A stretch of 64,000 nucleotides of DNA. Source: Oculatella sp. LEGE 06141. GTDB taxonomy: Bacteria; Cyanobacteriota; Cyanobacteriia; Elainellales; Elainellaceae. Shown piece after piece: positions 54,501 to 61,807 of this stretch. The notes beneath the pieces were generated by a model. That model searched no databases. It was not told the origin of the DNA and saw only the letters and a program-made list of their open reading frames with translations. The stretch is from positions 1-64,000 of the forward strand of contig NZ_JADEWO010000005.1 in the NCBI RefSeq assembly GCF_015207605.1, written 5' to 3'. Numbering within the stretch: the first letter of the stretch is position 1; the number at the start of each line of letters is the position of its first letter. Position numbers and translations under genes: made by a program.

Positions 54501-55451
54501 GGCGGTGTCGATCAGCGTCTGGCTCAAGCCGAAGCGGTCAAAGGCTTTGTGGATGGCATTCTGGCCGGTAATGCCAATGCCAATGTGGTGGTGTTGGGAG
54601 ATCTCAACGAATTTGAGTTTATCTCGCCGCTGGAAACGCTGAGTCAGAGCTTAGTTAACCTGACCGAAACGTTGCCAGAGAACGAGCGCTATTCCTACAT
54701 TTTTGAAGGAAACTCCCAATCGCTCGACCACATTCTGGTCAGCGATGCGTTAGCGTCCACCGCTGAATTTGATGCCGTTCACGTCAATTCTGAGTTTGCT
54801 GCACCAGCCAGCGACCATGACCCATTACTGGCTCGGCTCACCTTATCCACTGCCAACGGTGGCGACCCGGACACGGTCAATGTGATTGTGGGTGATGATA
54901 CAGACAACATCATTGAAGGAACGGCTGGCAATGACCTGATTGCTGGAGAACTAGGCAATGATGTAATCAACGGTGGGGATGGAGATGATGTGATTCGCGG
55001 CGATCGCAACGTTCTACCACCAGACGGTAGCGATGGGGGAGATGATATCCTCCTGGGTGGCGCTGGCAACGATATCATTGGCGGCAAAGGCGGTAACGAT
55101 CAACTCTTTGGCGAAGCGGGTGACGACGAGCTATGGGGAGATGCGGGTGACGATTTGCTGCGCGGTGGCCTCGGCAACGATGGCCTGATTGGAGACAGCT
55201 ATAGTGCAGACTTTCCTGCCATTGGCGGTAGCGATACGTTTGTCCTGGCTCCCGGTGAGGGCACCGATACCATCTTCGACTTTGAAATCAGTCGAGATTT
55301 AATTGGTCTGGCAGATGGGCTGTCCTTCAACCAGCTCATTGTGACGCAATCGGGCAATAATGCTGTGATTGGCTTTAACGATGAGACGCTGGCGATCGTC
55401 AACGGTGTGGCCGCCAGTTCGCTATCCGAATCGCGGTTCACCCTGGTGTAA
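48519..55451 (+). CDS. Multidomain extracellular phosphatase / 5'-nucleotidase / nuclease / RTX protein
   Basis: A 2310-residue protein. Residues 1-890 form a choice-of-anchor-I-type beta-propeller as in cyanobacterial PhoA (Synechocystis Sll0654-like; VANEGEPNDDY, ITANEGDSRDYDGY), with an inserted esterase-like phytase segment at ~240-610 (EGIVRAPDGTYWLVDEYRPA). Residues ~893-1500 form a UshA-like metallophosphatase (LLHAADQEAG, GNHEFDLG) and 5'-nucleotidase C-domain (SIKNGGGIRDN). After an OB-like module (~1540-1640) comes an endonuclease/exonuclease/phosphatase domain (~1790-2105; NVLNLDP, ALQEVQ, GDLNEFE, SDHDPLL), NucH/ExeM-like. RTX repeats (~2125-2230) and a type I export tail end it. 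It probably releases phosphate from extracellular DNA and esters. No signal peptide is seen. Confidence 0.92.
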   Translation: MTTPIRLTPAGRYSTGIFNQGAAEISAYDAESQRLFVVNANAATVDVLDLSDPTNPTQLFQLDATVYGASANSVAVKNGVVAVAIESEITQEPGVVVFLDINGTLLNTVTVGALPDMLTFTPDGRKVLVANEGEPNDDYTVDPEGSVSIIDISGGVENATVTTAGFTAFNDQADALRASGVRIFGPGATVAQDLEPEYIAVSADSTTAWVALQEANALAVLDVEAGDVTDILPLGFKNHNAAPQLETFFFDSDLPSLGTVEGRGEIPLSGFSGLYFEGVNSENGNLQFITHPDRGPVGETDENGNLIFLLPDFQPELVRFELDQTTGSLTLTERIPLTRQDGTPLTGLPNLEGFDPEVPADQDGNVLAYDPLGADLEGIVRAPDGTYWLVDEYRPAIYHVEANGTLINRYVPEGLPPEVGTGVFPEVYSQRRANRGFEAIAFQDGKVYAFVQSPLNNPESGATATIRILEFDPATETTVGEYLYIQDDIGGGSDKIGDAAAIGGGKFLVIERDSSFGEESVKNVYRIDLTNATNLLELADGTLAEGETVDSLTPEQLTEKGINPVSKALYADLAALGYGFTDKPEGLAVINPTTIAVLNDNDFGENPDIPIGLGLITLQNGLDASDRDNAINIANYPIFGMYQPDAIATFEANGQTYIITANEGDSRDYDGYSEESRLADLVLDPIAFPNAAELQQDSVLGRLVVTTANGDIDGDGDFDELYAFGGRSFSIWDTQGTLVYDSGNELERITAELLPDYFNSNNTVNNSFDSRSDDKGPEPEGVTIGTVGDRTYAFIGLERIGGVMTYDVTDPARPSFVDYTNSRDFSIEFDVDAEGEIAPTPEQLAAVGDLAPEGLLFIAAEDSPTGEPLLVTANEVSGTTTVFNVASQPPADSTFTLQLLHAADQEAGVLALADAPNFSAVLNALKNEDADGDGTPDYPNTLILSSGDAYIPGPFFFASETTFGAQGRADILIQNALGFQAIAFGNHEFDLGTGVVADLLQASEDGTYPGAQFPYLSANLDFSTDSALAGLVTEDGQEAIDIPNRIAASTVITVNGEQIGVVGATTPTLRSISSPGGVTVLPEAFDGSNPEDVAALAAEIQTSVDALLTTNPEINKVILLAHMQQIAIELQLAELLTGVDIVVAGGSNTLLADETDRLRAGDAVEGDYPTLLTAADGNPVAVVNTDGNYQYVGRLVAEFNSDGILIPESIDPTVSGAYATDDEGVAAVNGTPDPEIVEIVGALEEVIVAQDGNLFGNTQVFLNGDRGAVRTQETNLGNLSADANLAIAQEIDAATVISIKNGGGIRDNIGVFTFPPGSTNPEDVITAPPAANPVAGKQEGDISQLDISNALRFNNGLALVTLTAQELLDVIEYGVSASAAGATPGQFPQVGGLSFSFDPAQPAGDRVQSIAIIDEQNSIIDVVVENGELVGDPERTFRTVTLGFLADGGDGYTFPDRDRVDLVAASDDPSARTGAATFAADGSEQDALAEYLIANFGETPFSQEDAPPEADTRIQNLAFREDTVLSGGSGGNNGGETPPIAVVAIYDIQGDDLTSPLLDQEVTTTGLVTAIDSNGFYLQDVAGDGNDITSDGVFVFTGAAPTVTVGDEIEITGTVSEFQPGGATSNNLSITQLGGALTINVLSSGNLLPDAVLLGAAGRTPPTQVISPDGIAFYESLEGMRVTVSDAIAVGPTTQFGEIFTLADAGAGATGLSDRGTINISPDDFNPERIQIQLDADLLPGFSAAVNVGDRLGDVTGVVSYSFGNYEVLATEAFTPVSGGLEPEDSSLLPTDNQITVATYNVLNLDPKVEDLSLVNNNNSNEVDDDLGSGQFDAIALHIANNLNLPDIIALQEVQDNNGAEITDVTAADETLQLLVDEIAEISDANYAFIDNPFIGNETSGGQPGGNIRTAFLYNPARVELVEGSVQTLTDPVDQQTNPDSPFFESRLPLVATFRFNGEEITLVNNHFSSKGGSSPLFGQIQPAVERQNDPLVNGGVDQRLAQAEAVKGFVDGILAGNANANVVVLGDLNEFEFISPLETLSQSLVNLTETLPENERYSYIFEGNSQSLDHILVSDALASTAEFDAVHVNSEFAAPASDHDPLLARLTLSTANGGDPDTVNVIVGDDTDNIIEGTAGNDLIAGELGNDVINGGDGDDVIRGDRNVLPPDGSDGGDDILLGGAGNDIIGGKGGNDQLFGEAGDDELWGDAGDDLLRGGLGNDGLIGDSYSADFPAIGGSDTFVLAPGEGTDTIFDFEISRDLIGLADGLSFNQLIVTQSGNNAVIGFNDETLAIVNGVAASSLSESRFTLV

Positions 55452-55508
55452 TAGATGCTTCAGGAGATGCTGTTGCATCCCTTGAACAGACAGTGAGATT
55501 GATTGGCG

Positions 55509-55547
55509 GTAGGGGGTTGTTGCAGTGCAACGCCCCCTACTCGTTTT
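55509..55547. terminator. Bidirectional terminator between convergent genes
   Basis: GTAGGGGG (55509-55516) pairs with CCCCCTAC (55533-55540), with an inner GTTGC/GCAAC stem, followed by TCGTTTT. The minus-strand Ap4A phosphorylase stop (55537-55539) lies within the stem, so one hairpin probably serves both genes. Confidence 0.75.
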
Positions 55548-56493
55548 GGGTCGCCACTGGCTCTTTGGCGATCGCCACCTGTTGCAGAATGGTCATAGGA
55601 CTATGTGCCTTCAACCGCTGTAGCTGTTCCTGATTTCGCACCAACAGCGCTCCAGCAAACCCCAGAGAGTTCACCGCAATAGCGTCAAAGGCTTCCTGCG
55701 ATCGCGGCACCAGAAACATCCATTCTCGCGTTGCCAGCCAGTTGTAGGGCGCAGACTGTTTTGGATCGGTTGAATCAAACGATAACCCCACCGCTTGCAG
55801 CAGGGCTTGATAGCACTCTAATGTGGCTTTTGCTGCGGCCTGGGGTGAGGCGAGCCAGTTGGGATTGAGGCGGGCGATCGCATGGACAAACGGCAACTCT
55901 GGCACCGTACCAATGGAATCCTGGAACGTGGCTGTGGCGAATAAGGGTTCAATTGGAATTCTGCCGCCTGCGGGTGCCAGGGGCAATGGCACCAGTTGCA
56001 AGTGTTTGTGGCGCTGGCTGGCTCCTGCTAATTTGCCACCGTTGTAAAACGCCAGACCGTCAATTTCGTTCATACACACCCACAACGCTTCGAAATCGGC
56101 TAAGGTCAACCAGTTAGCTTGCTCTTCAAAGGCGCGGGTAATAATTAGCAGGTGATGATCGACTACATTAAATTTATTTAATAAACATAGATGAGTGGGC
56201 GAGAGATGCGCCACAAACAAGTTGGGGTCGTAGGGAAGAAAGGGGTTCACTCTCTGACCCGATTGGACGGATGCTTGCTTCTGCTTTTGTTCCGCTTCAT
56301 CTTTTCGTAGCAAATTCACCAGAATCCGCACCAGAAAGCGAACTTGATTCTGTTCAACAAACTCGTACCCTGTTGCAATAGACTGAAGGGCACCACAGGC
56401 TAAAGCGTGTTGGGTTTGCTGGGTCACTCGTGGCCAGAGGGCACCCGGTTTTAGCAGATTCTCGCGTGGGGGGGTTAAATCGTGTTCCGTCAT
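55537..56493 (-). CDS. ATP adenylyltransferase / Ap4A phosphorylase
   Basis: A 318-residue protein with the Ap4A phosphorylase layout: GALQSIATGYEFVEQNQVRF, then NPFLPYDPNLFVAHLSPTHL and LLNKFNVVDHHLLIITRAFE, and the HIT-like active-site motif SQRHKHLQLVPLPLAP, whose central His is the nucleotidylated residue. The C-terminal region (about 200-310) contains YNWLATREWMFLVPRS and LGFAGALLVRN, which suit the adenylyltransferase C-terminal domain. It phosphorolyses diadenosine tetraphosphate to ADP and ATP, a stress-nucleotide clearance step. Length matches cyanobacterial homologues. It converges on the phosphatase-nuclease gene and shares its terminator. Confidence 0.93.
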   Translation of the reverse strand: MTEHDLTPPRENLLKPGALWPRVTQQTQHALACGALQSIATGYEFVEQNQVRFLVRILVNLLRKDEAEQKQKQASVQSGQRVNPFLPYDPNLFVAHLSPTHLCLLNKFNVVDHHLLIITRAFEEQANWLTLADFEALWVCMNEIDGLAFYNGGKLAGASQRHKHLQLVPLPLAPAGGRIPIEPLFATATFQDSIGTVPELPFVHAIARLNPNWLASPQAAAKATLECYQALLQAVGLSFDSTDPKQSAPYNWLATREWMFLVPRSQEAFDAIAVNSLGFAGALLVRNQEQLQRLKAHSPMTILQQVAIAKEPVATQNE

Positions 56494-56699
56494 ACTTGCC
56501 CTACCAAAACAGCCGTGAGAAAAGCGATCGCCTGTCTCATTTGTTCTTTAGTGTCCCATTAATCCCCGGAGATCGGTTGCCAACCGGGTGATGGTTCAGG
56601 TGCCATCCACCAATGAGATGATGCAACGGGGTGAAGTAAGCGAACCCCTATCTGACATACCGTAAACTAATTCTGTATCGCTACGACGGTGGTTGATTT

Positions 56700-57872
56700 A
56701 TGCAGTCGCACGTTGATTACGAAACGCTCTCTGATGCTGCCGACCAGCGGCAATTGGCTGCTATTCTCAGCCAATGTTTCATATTCGATGACAGTGAAAC
56801 ATACTTTAACCGCATCGGAATCCCCAATTTTCGTTTAATTCGGCAAGCAGGACAGGTGGCAGGAGGGCTGGCTGCCATTCCAATGGGGCAATGGTGGAAC
56901 GGACAGAGCGTGCCCATGACGGGGATAGCAGCCGTTGGCGTTGCGCCAGAGCAGCGCGGTTCTGGTGCGGCGATCGCCCTGCTTCACCATCTGCTGCAAG
57001 AACTGCATACCAACCAGGTACCCATTTCGGTGCTGTATCCGGCTACCCAGCGGTTGTATCGTAAGGCTGGCTATGAACAGGGTGGAGCCTACTGCGGCTG
57101 GCAAGTGTCTACCGACAGCATCCAAATGAGAGAGCGATCGCTGCCAGTTCGGGCAGTAGAGGTAAGTGACTACACTGTGTTTGAGCGGCTCTATCAACAG
57201 CAAGCCAGGGCAAACAATGGCAACCTCGATCGCCATCCTGCCATCTGGCACGGATTGCTGCAAACGGATGATAAGAAACCGCTGTATGCCTACGAATTTG
57301 GCAAAGCAGGCGATCCAGAAGGATACATTGTGTTCAAACAGCGTCATGCAGACAACGGCCCTATTTTAGAGATCAAAGACTGGGTTGCGCTGACACCCGC
57401 TGCCGGACGCAGTTTGTGGACATTCCTGGCCGATCACCGTTCTCAAGTTAAAACCGTGCGATGGTGCGGTGGGCACTTGGATGCCTTAGCCCTGATGTTG
57501 CCAGAACAAACTATCAAAGCCCGGTCTATCGATCGCTGGATGGTGCGAATTGTCAACGTTGTTCAGGCGTTAGAAAAGCGAGGCTATCCGCCTTACCTGG
57601 AAATGGAGCTACCGTTAGCAATTCAGGACGAGTTACTGCCTGAAAACAATGGCCTGGTTGTACTCTCGATCGCCAATGGCCGCGCCAAAGTGACCAGAGG
57701 TGGCAGTGGTGCCCTGAAGCTCAGCATTAGAGGGTTAGCGTCTCTCTACACAGGCAGCTTTAACGCATATCAACTGCGGCTGGCCGGATTGTTAGACGGA
57801 ACAGACGCGGCTCTCGCGGCTGCGACCCAAATCTTTGCCGGGGCTGCTCCCTGGATGCCTGACTTCTTCTAA
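56700..57872 (+). CDS. Eis-like GNAT N-acetyltransferase with sterol-carrier-like C-terminus
   Basis: A 390-residue protein of the Eis family. The first GNAT domain (about 1-150) includes GQWWNGQSVPMTGIAAVGVA and PEQRGSGAAIALLHHLL, the acetyl-CoA-binding V-x-P-x-x-R-G-x-G loop. A second, degenerate GNAT-like domain (about 150-290; YIVFKQRHADNGPILEIKDW) and a sterol-carrier-protein-like C-terminal domain (about 295-390; LVVLSIANGRAKVTRGGSGA, LSIRGLASLYTG) follow, ending PWMPDFF. The terminal Phe-Phe carboxylate is typical of Eis, where it acts as the general base. In mycobacteria Eis acetylates aminoglycosides and proteins; here the substrate is unknown. Confidence 0.9.
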   Translation: MQSHVDYETLSDAADQRQLAAILSQCFIFDDSETYFNRIGIPNFRLIRQAGQVAGGLAAIPMGQWWNGQSVPMTGIAAVGVAPEQRGSGAAIALLHHLLQELHTNQVPISVLYPATQRLYRKAGYEQGGAYCGWQVSTDSIQMRERSLPVRAVEVSDYTVFERLYQQQARANNGNLDRHPAIWHGLLQTDDKKPLYAYEFGKAGDPEGYIVFKQRHADNGPILEIKDWVALTPAAGRSLWTFLADHRSQVKTVRWCGGHLDALALMLPEQTIKARSIDRWMVRIVNVVQALEKRGYPPYLEMELPLAIQDELLPENNGLVVLSIANGRAKVTRGGSGALKLSIRGLASLYTGSFNAYQLRLAGLLDGTDAALAAATQIFAGAAPWMPDFF

Positions 57873-58035
57873 AAATCGCTGTAAGTTTCGATCGCCAATC
57901 GCTCCAGCTTTGCCATACACTAAAAATCTGGCTCAAATTTCGCATCGGCTTTCACGCCTGAATCCAGGCTTGGCTGGCCGCTGACGTTGGGAGTTTGCGC
58001 CAGGGTGTATTACAGAACAACGCATCAGAACCGCA

Positions 58036-58072
58036 CCCCCCACAGGATATTTATATCCGGAGGGGCTGTTTT
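58036..58072 (+). terminator. Hairpin with T-tail downstream of the Eis-like gene
   Basis: CCCCC-CACA-GGATAT-TT-ATATCC-GGA-GGGG followed by CTGTTTTC. It lies 165 bases after the Eis-like stop and about 35 bases before the 58105 ATG, so it may end the former transcript or attenuate the latter. Confidence 0.55.
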
Positions 58073-58104
58073 CTCATCTACCAATCTAGTTCAAAGGGTG
58101 TTCT

Positions 58105-58365
58105 ATGAATCTGTTTTCGCAAACCAAACCCAAGATCGACCCAGCCAAAGTTCAGGAAATCAAGGCGCTAATCTATCAACGCTTTAACTTATCTCCAGAA
58201 GTGCATGTTTCCATTAGCCAGTCAAGCTGCACTGAAGCAAACTGCCCGCCCATTGAAACCGCAATTGTGATTATGAGCCATCCGGCACGGACTTACAAAA
58301 TCCAAAAGCCGGTCGCCGAAATTGAGTCTGCCGATATTTCACGGCTCTTACTGGCAAAGCTGTAA
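58105..58365 (+). CDS. Small conserved protein with CxxxxCPP motif
   Basis: An 86-residue soluble protein: an N-terminal charged helix (KIDPAKVQEIKALIYQRFNL), then VHVSISQSSCTEANCPPIET with a Cys-x4-Cys-Pro-Pro motif, and a beta-rich end TYKIQKPVAEIESADISRLL. I recall a small cyanobacterial family with this SC-x4-CPP signature, sometimes close to metal-handling (CobW-type) genes, but no defined function. The Cys pair could bind metal or form a redox couple. Its position convergent to the cobalt sensor gene coaR is suggestive only. A GGGCGATCGCCCC palindrome lies just after the stop. Confidence 0.7.
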   Translation: MNLFSQTKPKIDPAKVQEIKALIYQRFNLSPEVHVSISQSSCTEANCPPIETAIVIMSHPARTYKIQKPVAEIESADISRLLLAKL

Positions 58366-58376
58366 TTGAGTCTTTT

Positions 58377-58390
58377 GGGGCGATCGCCCC
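58377..58390. other. Perfect HIP1-centred palindrome
   Basis: GGGGCGATCGCCCC, a 14-base perfect palindrome, sits between convergent genes (58365 on plus, 58437 on minus). It could act as a weak bidirectional terminator, or is a HIP1 site extended by chance. Confidence 0.5.
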
Positions 58391-58436
58391 TCTCCTCCTG
58401 TAGCGGCAGGATTAATCGCATTCTTTGCTAAAGCGG

Positions 58437-59594
58437 TTAATTCTGTCTTTTTCCACTGTGATGAACCACGTCCTCTGAACTCGTTGCTGGTGACTGTCGC
58501 TCTTGGAGCAGATAACAATGACAATCTGGCTTTTCAATCAGGGAATCCATTAGCGCATTGAGAGCAACTGCCGCCAGCAAGCCGCCGCCCAAAGCTCCCT
58601 GTACCGTGATAGAAGGAATGGACGATCGCGCCAATCGTCGCTTGGCCGCAGGGGCATGGCTAAATCCAATGGGTAATCCAATTACCAGTGCCGGGTGCAA
58701 TGCCTGAGCATCAATCTGGTCACAGATCGAAAGCAAGACAGACGGCGCATAGCCAACCACCAGAATGGCTCCGTCTATCATGGGTAATCCTGGTTGCCGT
58801 TGCCAAAATGCCTGTTCTGCTTCGAGTGCAGTAGTAATGTGGGGATTGTCGATTAAAGTAGTTACGGTGCATCCCAGGTGAGCCAGACGAGTCTGGTCTA
58901 ACGCCGCCGCAATTGCTGGCACATCCACCACCACCGGACACCCTGCTTTGAGAGCAGCACGAGCAGCGGCGATCGCGCTTTGACTAATCTGCACCAGCGG
59001 AATCAGCCCCACATCCCCACAGGCCAGCACCAGCTTTGACAACAGATCCACTTCAATTTCAGATCGATCCGACAGATCCGGCAGCAGGTGTTGCAGCGAT
59101 TCTGAAAAGGCTTCTGGATGGTTAGCCGTCGCGGCATCAAATTGATCCCACACGGTTTCCAGGGTAGATAAACTGTCTTTAGCTTCCAGTTCAAGACATT
59201 GCAGTTGGGCGATCGCAGCAGTTCGCTGATCATGGCATTCCGAATCGTGTCCCAGGACCCGCTCCAGGGCAGACGCGGTTTGACGCAACTGGTTCAACTG
59301 CTGCATCACAGTGCGATAGTGCTGCTGGAGCTTCGAGAGTAAGGCATCATCGTTTGCCCCAGGATTCGAGCTAAGCAAGTGCTGAATGTGCGACAGTTGA
59401 AACCCCTGCTGCCTCAGCGCCACAATGCGATTCAACCGCTGCACGTCTTTTTCGGTGTAAAGGCGATAGTTTCCGGGCGATCGCTCCGGGGGTGGCAACA
59501 AACCAATATCGTGATAGTGACGCACCATGCGGGGAGTGACATGTCCGCCAGCGGCATCGGTCAACTCTTTAATGGTGAGGCGTTTTGCCGTCAT
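58437..59594 (-). CDS. coaR: CoaR, cobalt-responsive MerR-type regulator with precorrin isomerase domain
   Basis: A 385-residue protein from ATG 59594; the longer in-frame extension is unlike the family. Residues ~3-75 form a MerR helix-turn-helix (RLTIKELTDAAGGHVTPRMV, then RHYHDIGLLPPPERSPGNYR). A coiled-coil linker follows. Residues ~175-345 match precorrin-8X methylmutase/CbiC (GCPVVVDVPAIAAALDQTRL, then ILVVGYAPSVLL and VIGLPIGFSHAPAAKRRLA). The C-terminal Cys-His-Cys (CHC, about 358-360) corresponds to the cobalt-sensing motif of Synechocystis CoaR, which activates the Co2+-exporting ATPase gene coaT. No coaT is seen in this window. The promoter region upstream carries a family B element. 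Confidence 0.92.
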   Translation of the reverse strand: MTAKRLTIKELTDAAGGHVTPRMVRHYHDIGLLPPPERSPGNYRLYTEKDVQRLNRIVALRQQGFQLSHIQHLLSSNPGANDDALLSKLQQHYRTVMQQLNQLRQTASALERVLGHDSECHDQRTAAIAQLQCLELEAKDSLSTLETVWDQFDAATANHPEAFSESLQHLLPDLSDRSEIEVDLLSKLVLACGDVGLIPLVQISQSAIAAARAALKAGCPVVVDVPAIAAALDQTRLAHLGCTVTTLIDNPHITTALEAEQAFWQRQPGLPMIDGAILVVGYAPSVLLSICDQIDAQALHPALVIGLPIGFSHAPAAKRRLARSSIPSITVQGALGGGLLAAVALNALMDSLIEKPDCHCYLLQERQSPATSSEDVVHHSGKRQN

Positions 59595-59997
59595 ATCAGA
59601 CTGGCGCAAGGCAGAGGTTGGGGATAAGTGGGTTGGTTTATACTTCGCTATCTCCATTGTCGCGTTTAAGGCCCCATTAGAGCAGAAACCAGTCTCGTTT
59701 AAGAAACGGTGCTGATGAATGTGATAGGAATTCGCCCGCCATCCCTCGATTCCAGGAAATGTCTTAACCGTCAACGTCTCCCAATTTTACAGCAGTTCTC
59801 AATCGAGTCAGCCACAGTCTCGCCAAGATGGGTGTTGGGGTGTACGGTTTGGAGTGTGGTGAAGGCAAATGAAAATGGCTGTAAGTGCGGAACAGCCTCA
59901 TCTAAAGCAGTTCATTGAAACAAACTTGCAGGACGCTGCAACCGACTGATGATCATCCTGTTACTGAATCCTGTTACTGAATTGCGATGGTTTGGTC
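59595..59997. other. coaR upstream region with a family B element
   Basis: About 400 bases. They hold the coaR promoter (minus strand) and the family B copy at 59787-59884. No gene is supported. Confidence 0.5.
59787..59884. mobile_element. MITE-like element, family B, copy 2
   Basis: About 98 bp, bounded by TTACAGCAGTTCTCAATC and the near-complement AAAATGGCTGTAA. It is highly similar to the reverse complement of 22645-22741. It lies about 190 bases upstream of the coaR start, in its likely promoter region. Confidence 0.8.
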
Positions 59998-61512
59998 TCA
60001 CTGAGAAAATGCAATGGATCGCGTTTCCAGCCCATGAGACGAGTGACTGGCTGGCGGCTGCACTGAACTGAGCAATTCCTGAGTGAGGACTTTTGCCTGA
60101 TCGCGGATTTCACGAACTGCGGTGGTTTCCCACAATTCTCCCTTGCGAGGAGAGCCAAGAGTATAAAGGTGTTGAGAGACTGTACCCACCGCATCCACAA
60201 TTGCCCCATTCGATGCAACCCTTAAACCCAATGAGAGTTCGTCCGGGCAAATTAGCTTGGCATCCAACAAGCTAGCAATCAATTGCTGCGATGCCTTACG
60301 GTAGTCTCCTGTGGCTCCAGTGCAGTTAATCACAACACTGCCTCGCAATGTGGTTTGTTCGTGACAACATCGCTGACGCATCACCACGTTCACGCCATCA
60401 CGGTCTTCGTCATAGGCCAAAATGCGTCCGGCATGAACCTTTAGCTGGTTTATTTGCTGTAGGTGGGCGATCGCATCTGCAACACCAGGAGCAATCCGAT
60501 GGCGATGATTATCCCAATATACGCGAACATGTCGCAGAAAGCGCCGCTGTTCCGTGACGGAGAGCGATTGCCACAGCCGTTGAGTGTGGGGGCGAATTGC
60601 ATCAATCACGCTTCGCCAATCGTGACCTTGGGCAACAGCAGACTCTACAGCCTGACGAACCTGGCGCATCACATGGCGAACGGTAATAGGTTGCTTCGTT
60701 GATGCTACATGGCTGAGGACGCTGCTATCCCAACCGACTGATAGTGGTGGCACTGTCGCATCTATCTGTTTGTGCGCGTGGGGCAACAAGCCGTGACGGG
60801 AAACCAGATGAATCGTGCCCTGGTGCTTCTGTTGCCGCAACGCCAGGACGGTATCGATCGCCGTTAAGCTGGAACCCATCAAAATTACTGGCGCGTCTGA
60901 CGCAACCGCATTGGGTTGAAACGTCCAGGCTGAATCAATGTATCGATCGCTGCTATAAAACGTTGGATCGGCCACCGGCGGCGGCACGGGCGGCAAATTT
61001 CCCAGCGCTAAGACAACCCGATCGGCTCGGATGGGGCTGCCATACCGCAGATGAATCGTCATACCACCTGGCACTGGCTGAAGTGCGATCGCCTCATCGC
61101 TTATCCGGTGTAGCTGTACCTGGCTAGACGCATAGATTTCTGCTTGATCCAATGTGGCCTGGATATATTGCCCGTAGATTTTGCGGGGAATAAAGGACTG
61201 AGCCAAAGTGGGCTGGTTCCATTTCCCTTGAGATTGCAACCAGTGCAAGAAGTGATCGGGCTGATCTGCAAATAAACTCATTTTGCCCGCCGGAACGTTG
61301 AGCAAATGGCAATCGAAGGAGGTGCTGTAGGCTGTGCCCTGCCCCAGGTGATGACGGTCAATGAGGGTAATGCTCAGGGGGTGCCGTGCTGTTTTTAACA
61401 GATGGATTGCGACCAATGCACCACTTAGCCCACCGCCAAGGATGGCGATCGCTCTGGGTTTTGGTGAGGCGATCGCCCCGTGTTGCCGTGTGGGAATAGC
61501 AGAACTTGCCAT
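59998..61512 (-). CDS. FAD/NAD(P)-binding protein (COG4529 type)
   Basis: A flavoprotein of about 504 residues from ATG 61512. The dinucleotide-binding motif IAILGGGLSGALVAIHLL opens the protein, followed by SITLIDRHHLGQGTAYST and CHLLNVPAGKMSLFADQPDH, a pattern typical of COG4529 FAD-NAD(P)-binding proteins. A second Rossmann-type motif is APVILMGSSLTAIDTVLALR. The end shows LYTLGSPRKGELWETTAVRE. No membrane segment is evident. The reaction is unknown; related proteins are annotated as hydroxyacylglutathione-hydrolase-like or pyridine nucleotide-disulphide oxidoreductase-like. It is upstream of coaR on the same strand but separated by ~400 bases, so it is probably independently expressed. 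Confidence 0.9.
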   Translation of the reverse strand: MASSAIPTRQHGAIASPKPRAIAILGGGLSGALVAIHLLKTARHPLSITLIDRHHLGQGTAYSTSFDCHLLNVPAGKMSLFADQPDHFLHWLQSQGKWNQPTLAQSFIPRKIYGQYIQATLDQAEIYASSQVQLHRISDEAIALQPVPGGMTIHLRYGSPIRADRVVLALGNLPPVPPPVADPTFYSSDRYIDSAWTFQPNAVASDAPVILMGSSLTAIDTVLALRQQKHQGTIHLVSRHGLLPHAHKQIDATVPPLSVGWDSSVLSHVASTKQPITVRHVMRQVRQAVESAVAQGHDWRSVIDAIRPHTQRLWQSLSVTEQRRFLRHVRVYWDNHRHRIAPGVADAIAHLQQINQLKVHAGRILAYDEDRDGVNVVMRQRCCHEQTTLRGSVVINCTGATGDYRKASQQLIASLLDAKLICPDELSLGLRVASNGAIVDAVGTVSQHLYTLGSPRKGELWETTAVREIRDQAKVLTQELLSSVQPPASHSSHGLETRSIAFSQ

Positions 61513-61664
61513 AGATAACAGCTCACCTGAAATCAAATTTGTTCCGAATCGTAACACATGTGAATTTCAGTTGTATTTCAATTCAATTCAAATTTAAGTG
61601 AGCTGCGATACAAAGTTGTAGCGATCGCCCCTGGGTGAGATGATGGATCTACACTGATGACGTG

Positions 61665-61776
61665 CTGAGAGGGTGCTCTAAAAACCCGATTTGCAGCCCA
61701 ACACTCGTAGGGGCGTAGCATTCGGGCAATACGTCTGGGTCTACAGCAAGATCTATCTGCCGAATGCTACGCCCCC
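61665..61776. mobile_element. Family A-type element with 16-bp core hairpin
   Basis: The left end CTGAGAGGGTGCTCTAAAAA resembles family A. The core hairpin is GGGGCGTAGCATTCGG (61710-61725) with its perfect complement CCGAATGCTACGCCCC (61760-61775), a variant (GTAG for GAAG) of the core in copies 3 and 6. The right end is not recognisable. It abuts the start of the next gene. Confidence 0.6.
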
Positions 61777-61807
61777 ACCGTCTGCCTTTCGCCCGGTTGT
61801 TGTAACT

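Noticed and set aside
58000-58100. Cobalamin riboswitch upstream of the 58105/coaR region
   Set aside because: Only a simple GC hairpin with a T-tail is present; no B12-box-like conserved core is visible.
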